Part shown: piece by piece, positions 8,383-16,691 of the stretch
Layout of the letters: each line of letters starts with the position of its first letter
How positions within the stretch are numbered: position 1 is the first letter of the stretch
Source: an uncultured Porphyromonadaceae bacterium
Lineage (GTDB): Bacteria > Bacteroidota > Bacteroidia > Bacteroidales > Muribaculaceae
Direction: 5' to 3'
Assembly (NCBI GenBank): GCA_948467675.1
Contig: CAOKFI010000011.1
Coordinates: 1-64,000, forward strand
Length of the DNA stretch: 64,000 nt
Program-made: the position numbers and the translations under genes
Notes under the pieces: model-generated
The model's input: only the letters and a program-made list of their open reading frames with translations
What the model was told of the DNA's origin: nothing
Databases searched by the model: none

Positions 8383-9600
8383 TTGTTTATTACCGACAGT
8401 GAGTCCAATCCGCTCATGGCATACAATGCCGAAAAAGCCATCAACATAAAACGCATGACCGCCCTGACTCCGTATTACGGCAAACTTATTTCCGAAGGTG
8501 TCGACGAAATGATGAACGAATGGCTCAAGATGATGCCGGGTGAAACCATGGAAGATTACCAGAAACGTGTTAATGACGAATCCAGAATGAATCAGATGCG
8601 GCTTTTCGAAAGCGAAATCGCCACAGGATTCGCCGGCGGCCTTGTATCAATGTCAAACATATCGCTCGGCAAATACGACCGGACCAACAATGTTCTCGCG
8701 CTCGATTTCGACAACATGCCGTCGATATTCCTCCCCGTACCTGAAAAATCGGTCGGAGCCTTCAAAAACACCGACGATCTCGAATTCCGCGATGCGAAAT
8801 ACGGAATCTTGCCCAACGACAACTTCGAGCTCGTCTACGCCAGAATATACAACAAGGCCGACGGTGAGACATATATCTACGACAACATAGACCGCACGCC
8901 GCTCAACTTCATGGAAGGCGACGACAATGTGGTTTCGCTCGAGATCATACAGCAACAGCAGATGGAAGAGCTGAAACTGCAGGAACTGAGAAAGAAAGTT
9001 GTAGAAGAAGCCAAATCCCAGAACGTGATATCCGATCACACCAACATCACGGTCGACTCCCGTGTCGTGCCGTCATTCAATGCCGACGGCGACAAGATAC
9101 TCAACTATCAGGTACGCTTCACCTATGAAGTGGATCCGGAGTTCTCGGTACATGAAGACTTTGCTCCCGGCAAGTACCGCGCCGAACAGTCAGGAGCGGC
9201 AAGCTCAATGCTCTCTATTGTAAAACAGGCATTTGAAGGCGATTTTGCCCAATATGTACAATCAGGCAAAAAACTGACCATAAAGATATCGGGTACCGCC
9301 GACGCATCGCCGATCATCCGAGGCATACCTTATGACGGCGTTTATGGCGATTTTGAAGACGAGCCCATCTACCAGGACAATCAGCTCAAAGGCATATCCG
9401 TATCCACAAAGAGCGGCATCAAGGAGAACGAACAGCTTGCGTTTCTCCGGGCCATGGGAGTTAAGAACTTCCTCCAGAACAATGTCTCCAACCTCGGCAA
9501 CATGAACACGGACTACCAGTTCCACATTGCCGTGGCAGAAGGCAAAGGAGCCGAATTCCGGCGTATCACAACCGAATTCACCTTTATCGACGTATATTAA
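8383..9600 (+). CDS. C-terminal part of the frameshifted propeller protein, with OmpA-like end
   Basis: This frame is open from about 8281, so the first possible internal starts (TTG at 8383, ATG at 8416) are probably not real starts. The product has a helical segment rich in charged residues with the motif DYQKRVND. A beta-rich stretch follows (to about 8886), and both recur in the next gene's protein. A coiled-coil-like segment (EEL to EEAKSQ) comes next. The C-terminal region resembles an OmpA-type peptidoglycan-binding domain: a GTAD motif, a late LAFLRAMGVKNFL helix and a GAEFRR end. The OmpA assignment is by eye and moderate. The next ATG is 35 bp downstream. Confidence 0.65.
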   Translation: MFITDSESNPLMAYNAEKAINIKRMTALTPYYGKLISEGVDEMMNEWLKMMPGETMEDYQKRVNDESRMNQMRLFESEIATGFAGGLVSMSNISLGKYDRTNNVLALDFDNMPSIFLPVPEKSVGAFKNTDDLEFRDAKYGILPNDNFELVYARIYNKADGETYIYDNIDRTPLNFMEGDDNVVSLEIIQQQQMEELKLQELRKKVVEEAKSQNVISDHTNITVDSRVVPSFNADGDKILNYQVRFTYEVDPEFSVHEDFAPGKYRAEQSGAASSMLSIVKQAFEGDFAQYVQSGKKLTIKISGTADASPIIRGIPYDGVYGDFEDEPIYQDNQLKGISVSTKSGIKENEQLAFLRAMGVKNFLQNNVSNLGNMNTDYQFHIAVAEGKGAEFRRITTEFTFIDVY

Positions 9601-9634
9601 TCAAACACCCGGCACCCGGTAGCATACACAACGT

Positions 9635-12286
9635 ATGAAACATGTCTTGACAGCAATACCTGTAATCATTCTCGGCATGGCAGCTCTTTACGGAACCGCC
9701 ATGCCCGATGACATATCCATGGATCTGCCTACATTGTCCCCCGATGGCATTTCCATACCTGCAGCAGAATCCGATTCACTCACCGACTCCGTACCATCTC
9801 CGCAACAACTGGCAGCAGCAGCATTGGACAAAGCTGTCGAAAGCTATAAGCGGGTAAAATGGGAAAAATTCGAAGGCGAATCCGACGACAATCTGTATCA
9901 GGCTGTGTACCAATGCTATCTCGACAACCTTGATGCAGTCGAAGCCAACAGAGACATCGACCAGGCGGCCATCGAACGCTGCAAAGGCATGTTGCGTGAT
10001 ATAAACCGCGATCTCGAACGAGGTGCGTTCTACTATTCCGGACAAGGAAACTCATCTCAGCTGACACTGTTCTCCCAAGCGTATGTCGACACACAGTTGT
10101 CGGATATGTTCAAAGGCGAAACCTTTCCACGCGATGAAGCATCATTCCCGTCTGTCGTGTATTGCGCCGCCTCAGGAGCCTACAATCAGAAAGAATACGA
10201 ACGCGCCATCGAATACTTCAAACTATACTTCTCCACAGGAGAAGAAAAATTGCGCGAACAGATATACATGTTCATGGGGCAGGCCTGTCTCAATGCAAAA
10301 AAATACGATCTCGCCGTAACCACAATGATAGAAGGCACCAAAGCATATCCAGGCAACTACAATATGCTCGCCATTGCCATCAAATCATGTATCGACGGCG
10401 GACATGCCGAATATCTCCAGGAACTTCTCGACAAGGCATTTGTATTCAAGCCCGACGACGAACAGCTGCTCAACATCCAGGGAAAACTGTATGAAGACGA
10501 ACAGGAATACAACAAAGCGCTCGAGGTCTACAACAGACTCGACCTGCTCCGACCACAGAACCTGAGCATAGCCCGCCACATAGCCCTTTGCTATTACAAC
10601 CTTGGCGTTCTGTACTTCAACAAAGCCATTATGGAAGAAGAGGAGAAAAGCGCCCGCAAGTATAAGCGCCAGTCCAACAATTACTTCATGGCATCGGCCG
10701 AAAAACTCGAGGAAGTAGTGGCCAATGACCCCATGTCGGCCAAATACCTCAAAGCCCTCGCCGTGACATACGGATGCATGGACAATACCGCAAAATTCGA
10801 TGAAGTAAACACTCGCATCCAGGCTCTCGGAGAGCAGCCCCTGGGAGCCGTGCACATGCCACCGATCATGGCTTACAACGATACAAACACGAAAAACTAT
10901 GGCCGCGGATCCGGCGTAGGACTTGCCGATACACGCACCGACGACGTTCCCACATATTCCGAATTCGCAAAAGGATACATCGAAGAACGTCTCACCAAAT
11001 GGACACGCAAAAACGAATTCGAGAAAATCCAGGACTATCAGACACGCGTCAACGACCGTACCATACGTGATGAATACGACCGTCTGTGCAGTCTCGCCGA
11101 AGAAGAATATCTTAATTCTTACGCAAAAAAATTACGGCTCAACGATCTTGAGCTGAAGCCATACGATGCCGGCAACGAGGTATATCTCATCGAATCGTCA
11201 TACGGACCGATCTACCTGAACGTACCGCTCAAAAACAATGAAGCCGAACTGTTCAAAGCCAACTGGGCTGGAATACATTTCCGTTCGCCGAAATATTACA
11301 TCAAAGACGACCAAGTCCTCGTGTCGTCCATTACATTCGTAACTCCGAACGGCAAAAGTTATTCCTATAATGCCGATGACCGGCTTACCTACGCACACAC
11401 AAAAGTCAACGTCGACTTCGAGAGCATTCTCGCCAACATCGACAGCGACAAACCGGCAAATCGTCGGACTGGAGAATATGCCGAGGTCAATATAACCCGA
11501 AAATCAGATGTCGACGAAAACATCCCGGTCACCGGCAGACAGGCGCCGACGACCGTCGCAGTCATTATAGCCAACGAGAATTACTCCAACGTATCCGACG
11601 TGCAGTCTGCCCTCCACGACGGCGAAGTGTTCAGCCAGTACTGCAACCTTACACTCGGTCTGCCGCAGGAAAACATACGCTTCTACAGAAATGCGACACT
11701 CGGCACCATGCTGCGGGCCATTGCCGAAATCCGCAATACAGTGAACTCGCTCAACGGCGAAGCCGACCTTATAGTCTATTATGCCGGACACGGTATGCCC
11801 GACGAAGCTACGAAAGACGCATTCCTGCTGCCGGTCGACGGCGACGCCACAATGTCGGCTTCGTGCTACTCTCTCGGAAAGCTGTATTCCGAACTCGGAG
11901 ATCTGAACGCACGTTCAGTGATGGTATTTCTCGACGCTTGCTTCAGCGGCTCGCAGCGCGACGGCTCGATGCTGATGGCGGCTCGCGGTGTCGCCATAAA
12001 GCCGAAAGAGGCTGCGCCCAGAGGTAATATGTTTACTCTCAGTGCCACATCCGGACAGGAGACAGCCTTGCCTTACAAAGAGAAAAATCATGGACTCTTC
12101 ACATATTATCTGCTGAAAGCGCTGCAGGAAAGCAAAGGAAACATAACTCTCAAGGATCTCAGCGAAGACGTGATCGACAATGTGAAACGCCAGTCCAATC
12201 TCATCAACAAGAAACCGCAGACTCCACAGGTATCAACATCCGGAAAGATGTCGACAGAATGGAGCCGCAAGAAACTGCGCAACTAA
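9635..12286 (+). CDS. Exported TPR protein with C-terminal caspase-family (C14) peptidase domain
   Basis: An 883-aa protein. Residues 1-22 form a signal peptide. Residues about 170-400 hold TPR-like helical repeats, for example YNQKEYERAIEYFKLYF and EYNKALEVYNRLDLL. Residues about 440-590 form the domain shared with the previous gene (DYQTRVND followed by a beta-rich part). From about 634 to the end is a caspase-like domain: a TVAVIIANENY first strand, catalytic His719 in YYAGHGMPD and catalytic Cys769 in DACFSGS, 50 residues apart as in the C14 fold, then a late FTLSATSGQE segment. Both catalytic residues are intact, so it should be an active cysteine peptidase in the periplasm or at the envelope. 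Its substrate is unknown. It belongs to the five-gene cluster 7530-15499. Confidence 0.88.
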   Translation: MKHVLTAIPVIILGMAALYGTAMPDDISMDLPTLSPDGISIPAAESDSLTDSVPSPQQLAAAALDKAVESYKRVKWEKFEGESDDNLYQAVYQCYLDNLDAVEANRDIDQAAIERCKGMLRDINRDLERGAFYYSGQGNSSQLTLFSQAYVDTQLSDMFKGETFPRDEASFPSVVYCAASGAYNQKEYERAIEYFKLYFSTGEEKLREQIYMFMGQACLNAKKYDLAVTTMIEGTKAYPGNYNMLAIAIKSCIDGGHAEYLQELLDKAFVFKPDDEQLLNIQGKLYEDEQEYNKALEVYNRLDLLRPQNLSIARHIALCYYNLGVLYFNKAIMEEEEKSARKYKRQSNNYFMASAEKLEEVVANDPMSAKYLKALAVTYGCMDNTAKFDEVNTRIQALGEQPLGAVHMPPIMAYNDTNTKNYGRGSGVGLADTRTDDVPTYSEFAKGYIEERLTKWTRKNEFEKIQDYQTRVNDRTIRDEYDRLCSLAEEEYLNSYAKKLRLNDLELKPYDAGNEVYLIESSYGPIYLNVPLKNNEAELFKANWAGIHFRSPKYYIKDDQVLVSSITFVTPNGKSYSYNADDRLTYAHTKVNVDFESILANIDSDKPANRRTGEYAEVNITRKSDVDENIPVTGRQAPTTVAVIIANENYSNVSDVQSALHDGEVFSQYCNLTLGLPQENIRFYRNATLGTMLRAIAEIRNTVNSLNGEADLIVYYAGHGMPDEATKDAFLLPVDGDATMSASCYSLGKLYSELGDLNARSVMVFLDACFSGSQRDGSMLMAARGVAIKPKEAAPRGNMFTLSATSGQETALPYKEKNHGLFTYYLLKALQESKGNITLKDLSEDVIDNVKRQSNLINKKPQTPQVSTSGKMSTEWSRKKLRN

Positions 12287-12301
12287 TATTTTTTGATCCG
12301 A

Positions 12302-13168
12302 ATGCGACAAATCATACTGATTCTGACCATAATACTCGCTTGTACCGGCATCAGCGCCGGTCCGGTAAAGACTGTAAAAGGAGAATTTACCTTTTACGGC
12401 GACCGCAGCCATTCACCAGAGAGTTGCGAACGACACGCTCTCGAAGGCGCACGCATAGCTGCCCTCGCAAAAGAGTTCGGTACAATAGTCACTCAGGATG
12501 TATATCAGCGCGAGACCGTAGCAAACGGCGACGAATCCCTGTATTTCTCATCCTTGAACTCTACAGAAGTCAAAGGCGAATGGCTCGAGGATATCGGGTC
12601 TCCGAAATTCGAACGCTCGTTCGACGCCGACGGCCACATGGTAGTGAAATGCACGATCGTAGGCAAAGCCCGTGAGATATCTAACGAATCTGTCGATTTT
12701 CTCGCGACTGTGCTGCGAAACGGAACTGAACATAAGTTTGCCGACACCAGATTTCGCGATGGCGACGACATGTATCTGCTCTTCAAGACCCCTGTCGAAG
12801 GATATGTAGCCGCATACCTCATCGGCGATGACCGACAGGCATATCGGCTGTTGCCGTACAGCAGCGACAGGACCGGCGAAGTAAAAGTAAAACACGACAA
12901 AGAGTACGTATTCTTCTCCACCGGCAAAGCCGACCGCAGCCACGGCATAGTTGACGAATACACCCTCACTGCCGATTCTGATATCGAGCGCAACCAGCTA
13001 TATGTAATATTCTCACCCAAACCGTTCAGCAAGGCGGTCGATACGAAACATTCCGACACATTGCCGCCTCAGTTGGATTTTGACGATTTTTCAAGATGGC
13101 TATCATCTCACCGCACCAGAGATCCGAAAATGGGCATTAAGGTAATGCATCTTGAAATAAGTCGATAG
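12302..13168 (+). CDS. Exported protein with FlgT/LPP20-like N-terminus and DUF4384-like domain
   Basis: 288 aa from the ATG at 12302; a TTG at 12293 is a weaker alternative. A signal peptide covers about residues 1-20. The first half resembles FlgT-N/LPP20-type periplasmic domains (ERHALEGARIAALAKEFG, then VVKCTIVGKAREI). The second half, from about residue 140, fits DUF4384: FRDGDDMYLLFKTPVEGYVAAYLIGDD followed by YRLLPY. Because those motifs run on, only the pattern is claimed. DUF4384 proteins commonly accompany caspase-like or kinase proteins, matching this context. It lies 15 bp after the caspase gene, so it is almost certainly co-transcribed. Confidence 0.7.
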   Translation: MRQIILILTIILACTGISAGPVKTVKGEFTFYGDRSHSPESCERHALEGARIAALAKEFGTIVTQDVYQRETVANGDESLYFSSLNSTEVKGEWLEDIGSPKFERSFDADGHMVVKCTIVGKAREISNESVDFLATVLRNGTEHKFADTRFRDGDDMYLLFKTPVEGYVAAYLIGDDRQAYRLLPYSSDRTGEVKVKHDKEYVFFSTGKADRSHGIVDEYTLTADSDIERNQLYVIFSPKPFSKAVDTKHSDTLPPQLDFDDFSRWLSSHRTRDPKMGIKVMHLEISR

Positions 13169-13226
13169 CGCCTCAGCTCAACCATTTAAACCTGTTTATA
13201 TTAACACTTTATTAAAAACTGCAATC

Positions 13227-13859
13227 ATGAAGAAAGTACTTACCATTCTGATGGCTATCTGCCTTCTGCTTCCGGCTGCTGCCGTAGCTCAGAACAAAGC
13301 TCTTGAAAAAGCTATGAAAAAAGAGAAAAAAGAGAAAATGAAAGAGTACAAGAAAGAAAACTGGAAACTCTTCGGAAGCTCACGTTCTCTGGAAGTCGCA
13401 CTGCTCTCTCACTATGACAAGCTCACCAATCTCGGCGACGACGGTCGTGAAGTAATGGGTGTTGCCACGAAATTCAAATCCAAGAACGTGGGACATCAGA
13501 TGGCTATAAACAATGCCTGCATCACTTATTCGCAACAGGCCGGCAGCTCTCTCAAAGGTCGTGTCGTAAGCGATCTGTCTGGCGACGGCGTTAACGCAGA
13601 GACCGAGTTCGACAACTTCTATGCAGCCTACGAGCGTCTCGTCGAAAAAGAGATCAAAGGTGAAATGCAGGAAAGCTACTCGATTATACGCGACAACGGC
13701 GACGGCACTTTCGAGCTCCAGTCTTATTTCATCGTCAGCGAAAGCGCTGCATCGAAAGCCCGCATACGCGCCCTTGAAAACGCAATGAAAGAAAGCGAAG
13801 CTGCTCAACGGCATGCTGAGAAGATCTCCGCATTCGTACGCGACGGATTTGCTGAATGA
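13227..13859 (+). CDS. Small exported protein of unknown function
   Basis: A 210-residue product with a clear signal peptide (cleavage near AVAQ, residue 22). A very lysine/glutamate-rich helix (about 24-45) leads into an alpha/beta region with a GDGTFELQSY strand. A long alanine-rich C-terminal helix (SESAASKARIRALENAMK) ends the protein. The general layout resembles LPP20-type periplasmic proteins, but I do not recognise a named family. It is third from last in the exported-caspase cluster, 58 bp after the DUF4384-like gene, with a hairpin after it at 13884-13942. The ATG is chosen for the signal peptide. Confidence 0.65.
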   Translation: MKKVLTILMAICLLLPAAAVAQNKALEKAMKKEKKEKMKEYKKENWKLFGSSRSLEVALLSHYDKLTNLGDDGREVMGVATKFKSKNVGHQMAINNACITYSQQAGSSLKGRVVSDLSGDGVNAETEFDNFYAAYERLVEKEIKGEMQESYSIIRDNGDGTFELQSYFIVSESAASKARIRALENAMKESEAAQRHAEKISAFVRDGFAE

Positions 13860-13883
13860 TAAATTAATCTAATAATATTTACA

Positions 13884-13942
13884 CAGGGACAGGGTGCGAC
13901 AAGCCATGCCCGAACAGTGTGACGTCACGCCTTGTTCCTGTT
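13884..13942 (+). promoter_or_regulatory. Intercistronic hairpin before the transglutaminase-like gene
   Basis: Two 18-nt arms (13884-13901 and 13925-13942) can pair with three G-U pairs and one mismatch around a 23-nt loop, followed by TTT. It could be a partial terminator or an mRNA-stabilising element that sets the expression of the last gene of the cluster. No function is shown by the sequence. Confidence 0.4.
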
Positions 13943-13987
13943 TGAATCACAACTCCATATACCAAACCTACCTATTCCTACACCGCC

Positions 13988-15499
13988 ATGAACAAGCGAA
14001 TTCCCATATCCCTGACAATCGCAATCGCTGCTGTAATTCCGTCAGGAGCACAGTCTCCTGGATCATCGTTCGATGAATTTCGGGCTGGCATCCTTAACGG
14101 ATACTCATCGTTCCGAAACAGCGTGTTGGAAAACTACGACAAGTTCCTGGACGGTGTATGGACCGAATACGAAAGTTTCAAAGGTCTTAAAAGCGACACG
14201 ACACCGAAACCGGTATCAGCGCCCAAAGCCGATACAACTCCGGTAGTTAAGGATTCAACCCCGGTTCCGGCTCCTGTCGCCGACAAACCCGCACACAGAC
14301 CGGAGCCTAAGCCGGCACCGAAACCGAAACCGGCGCCTCAGCCCGCACCCGAAACCGGACCGACACCCTCTCCCGTAGTTTCGCATCCGGCGGAAGACAC
14401 GGTTCCTTTCAGATTCGACTTTTACGGCATGGAGATGCAGATTCCGGATATCGAGATCCGCATCACCGAACGGTTGTCATCGACCAAAGACTTCGGCCGG
14501 CAGTGGCGCGACCTCAGCAAATCCGGCTCCGGACATTCGATCGTTCCGGAGCTGAAGAAACTCGCATCACGGCTTCAGCTCAACGACTATCTCACTTATG
14601 AGCTGACACGGGACTATGTCAACGGACGATATCCGCAGGCACACTCCACCGGACGCATGTCGCTCATCCACTTCATTCTCGCCAACATGGGCTATGACGC
14701 GCGTATAGGCATGACTAACAACGGACACGCGATACTGCTGTTGCCGTTCAACCAGCAGGTCTACGCACGCCCGTTCATGAGCATCGACAACCGTACATAC
14801 TATGTATTCGCCGACAAGGACATCGACCTCGAGAATCCGGCCAACATGCGCATTACCACATGCCAGCTGCCGAAAGACGCTGAAACAGGAGCTTCACTTG
14901 AACTGAGACTGACACCACTGAACCTGCCCTATAAGGCACAGCCGTTTTCTCTTAAAGCGGCCGGGCTGGAAGTCAACGGCGAGCTGAACGCCAACATACT
15001 GCCCGTCATATACAGATACCCGCAGATGCCGATGGGAGAGTATGCACAGTCAGAGATTCTTCCGGATATCAGGCGCAGCGTAGTCGAACAGCTCAAGCCT
15101 CAGGTAGCAGACATGACCGAACACGAAGCCGTCGACGCACTTCTGCACTTTACCCAGAACGCCTTCGAATACTCACGCGACGACGCATTCCACGGATTCG
15201 AGAAACCCTATTTCTTCGAAGAGACCCTCTTTTATCCCAAATGCGACTGCGAAGACCGTGCCATATTCTACACATATCTGCTATGGCATGTGCTTGGAGT
15301 CGAAAACCAGCTCATAAACTATCCAGGCCATGAAAGCGCCTCGGTACGTCTGTCGGAACCAATCAAAGGCGACTATTACGATCACAAGGGTACTCGGTAT
15401 TACATCTCAGATCCTACCTACATAGGTTCATCGTCTGGCATGTGCATGCCCACATACCGCCATCAGGCGCCTACAGTTGATCATACCTACTCACACTGA
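13988..15499 (+). CDS. Exported transglutaminase-like cysteine protein
   Basis: 503 aa. A signal peptide (about 1-21) is followed by a helical segment and a proline/lysine/alanine-rich linker (about residues 75-135; repeated PKPAP units) of the kind that spans the cell wall or tethers domains. The C-terminal half holds a transglutaminase-like core: Cys421 in KCDCEDRA, His448 in PGHES and Asp475 in SDPTYIG, in the correct order and spacing for a papain-like triad. Bacterial members are usually peptidases or amidases rather than cross-linking enzymes. It is the last gene of the cluster that also encodes the caspase protein. The sequence gives no substrate. Confidence 0.8.
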   Translation: MNKRIPISLTIAIAAVIPSGAQSPGSSFDEFRAGILNGYSSFRNSVLENYDKFLDGVWTEYESFKGLKSDTTPKPVSAPKADTTPVVKDSTPVPAPVADKPAHRPEPKPAPKPKPAPQPAPETGPTPSPVVSHPAEDTVPFRFDFYGMEMQIPDIEIRITERLSSTKDFGRQWRDLSKSGSGHSIVPELKKLASRLQLNDYLTYELTRDYVNGRYPQAHSTGRMSLIHFILANMGYDARIGMTNNGHAILLLPFNQQVYARPFMSIDNRTYYVFADKDIDLENPANMRITTCQLPKDAETGASLELRLTPLNLPYKAQPFSLKAAGLEVNGELNANILPVIYRYPQMPMGEYAQSEILPDIRRSVVEQLKPQVADMTEHEAVDALLHFTQNAFEYSRDDAFHGFEKPYFFEETLFYPKCDCEDRAIFYTYLLWHVLGVENQLINYPGHESASVRLSEPIKGDYYDHKGTRYYISDPTYIGSSSGMCMPTYRHQAPTVDHTYSH

Positions 15500-15604
15500 T
15501 TCGCCTCAAAGAGAACTATAATAGCCTTTATGGCCACCGTTTTTGGGTGAATACGCGTTTTTTTGCGATTTTTGCACCCCGAAACCAATCACACATAACA
15601 GGCT

Positions 15605-16687
15605 ATGCTAAACATTTTACGAACTCCGTTCTTCCAGTTTCTGACACTGGCTGCGCTTCTGTCGTCATGCGGAAGCCAGGAGAAGGAGTCCAGCGAGACA
15701 CAGACAGTCCACAACGTATTTCTGATAAACCCGGTACTGGCCGACTCGGCTGCAACACGTGACTTCGCAGGCCAGGTTGAAGAAGCCCGAACTGTCGGAG
15801 CTGCATTCAAGACCGGCGGAACGATCGAACACATATATGCCAAAGAAGGAGATCGAGTCAGAAAAGGCCAGTTGCTCGCCGTCCTCGACTCCATCGACTA
15901 TGTGCTCGGAACAGAACAGTTGCGCATACAGACCGCCAGGTTCAAAGACGAATTCGCACGGACCACAAAACTTTATGCCACTGGCGGGGTAAGTGACAAC
16001 GACTACGAGAAAGCCAAATCCGGCTTACGGCAACTCGAATACCAGCTCGCGCTCAATGAGAACAAAATCAAATACTGCCGGCTGCTGTCACCCGCCGACG
16101 GGGTAATAACTGCCGTAAACTATGAAACCGGAGAGATGACCGATGCCGGACGACCGTTGTTCGACATAATGGACAATCGTCATCTTGAGATTGTCGTGGA
16201 TCTCCCGGCAAGCGAATATATGCGCAGCAACGAATTCACAGCTTTCACCGGACACAGCCCGCTATTGCCTGGAAAGACTTTCCCGCTGCAGATGCTCAGC
16301 CTCACGCCGCGCGCCGACAACAACCAGCTCTTCCGGCTCAGACTCTCGCCTGCGTCCGACTCGGACATCACACTTGCACCTGGCATGAACATAACCGTAG
16401 CAATAACGGCAGCCGGATCCGGATCCGACGCAGTGACCGTACCGGTCAATTCAGTATTCGACCATGACGGACAGACGGCCGTATACACATTCAACCAGTC
16501 AGACTCCACGATATCGTTGACACCGGTCACGATCAGCGGCACAGGAGCCGACGGAAATATAACTGTCATCTCGGGACTCTCACCTTCTCAACCCATTGTC
16601 CGCGCCGGTGTGCACCATCTTGTCCCGGGCGAGAAAGTCAACGTCATAGACCAGACCTCGGCATCCAACGTCGGCAATCTTCTTTAA
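15605..16687 (+). CDS. RND efflux periplasmic adaptor lipoprotein (membrane fusion protein)
   Basis: A 360-aa lipoprotein: a hydrophobic leader ends in the lipobox LSSC (Cys22). It has the adaptor layout of a biotinyl-lipoyl half (GTIEHIYAKEGDRVRKGQLL), a short helical hairpin (about 100-150), the second lipoyl half (SPADGVITAV), then beta-barrel and membrane-proximal domains. It joins the inner-membrane pump to the outer-membrane channel. The pump gene starts 4 bp after it. A weak promoter (GATTTTTG at 15567-15574 with TTG at 15543-15545, 21 bp apart) precedes it. No local regulator is visible and the drug or metal substrate is unknown. Confidence 0.92.
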   Translation: MLNILRTPFFQFLTLAALLSSCGSQEKESSETQTVHNVFLINPVLADSAATRDFAGQVEEARTVGAAFKTGGTIEHIYAKEGDRVRKGQLLAVLDSIDYVLGTEQLRIQTARFKDEFARTTKLYATGGVSDNDYEKAKSGLRQLEYQLALNENKIKYCRLLSPADGVITAVNYETGEMTDAGRPLFDIMDNRHLEIVVDLPASEYMRSNEFTAFTGHSPLLPGKTFPLQMLSLTPRADNNQLFRLRLSPASDSDITLAPGMNITVAITAAGSGSDAVTVPVNSVFDHDGQTAVYTFNQSDSTISLTPVTISGTGADGNITVISGLSPSQPIVRAGVHHLVPGEKVNVIDQTSASNVGNLL

Positions 16688-16691
16688 TCCG

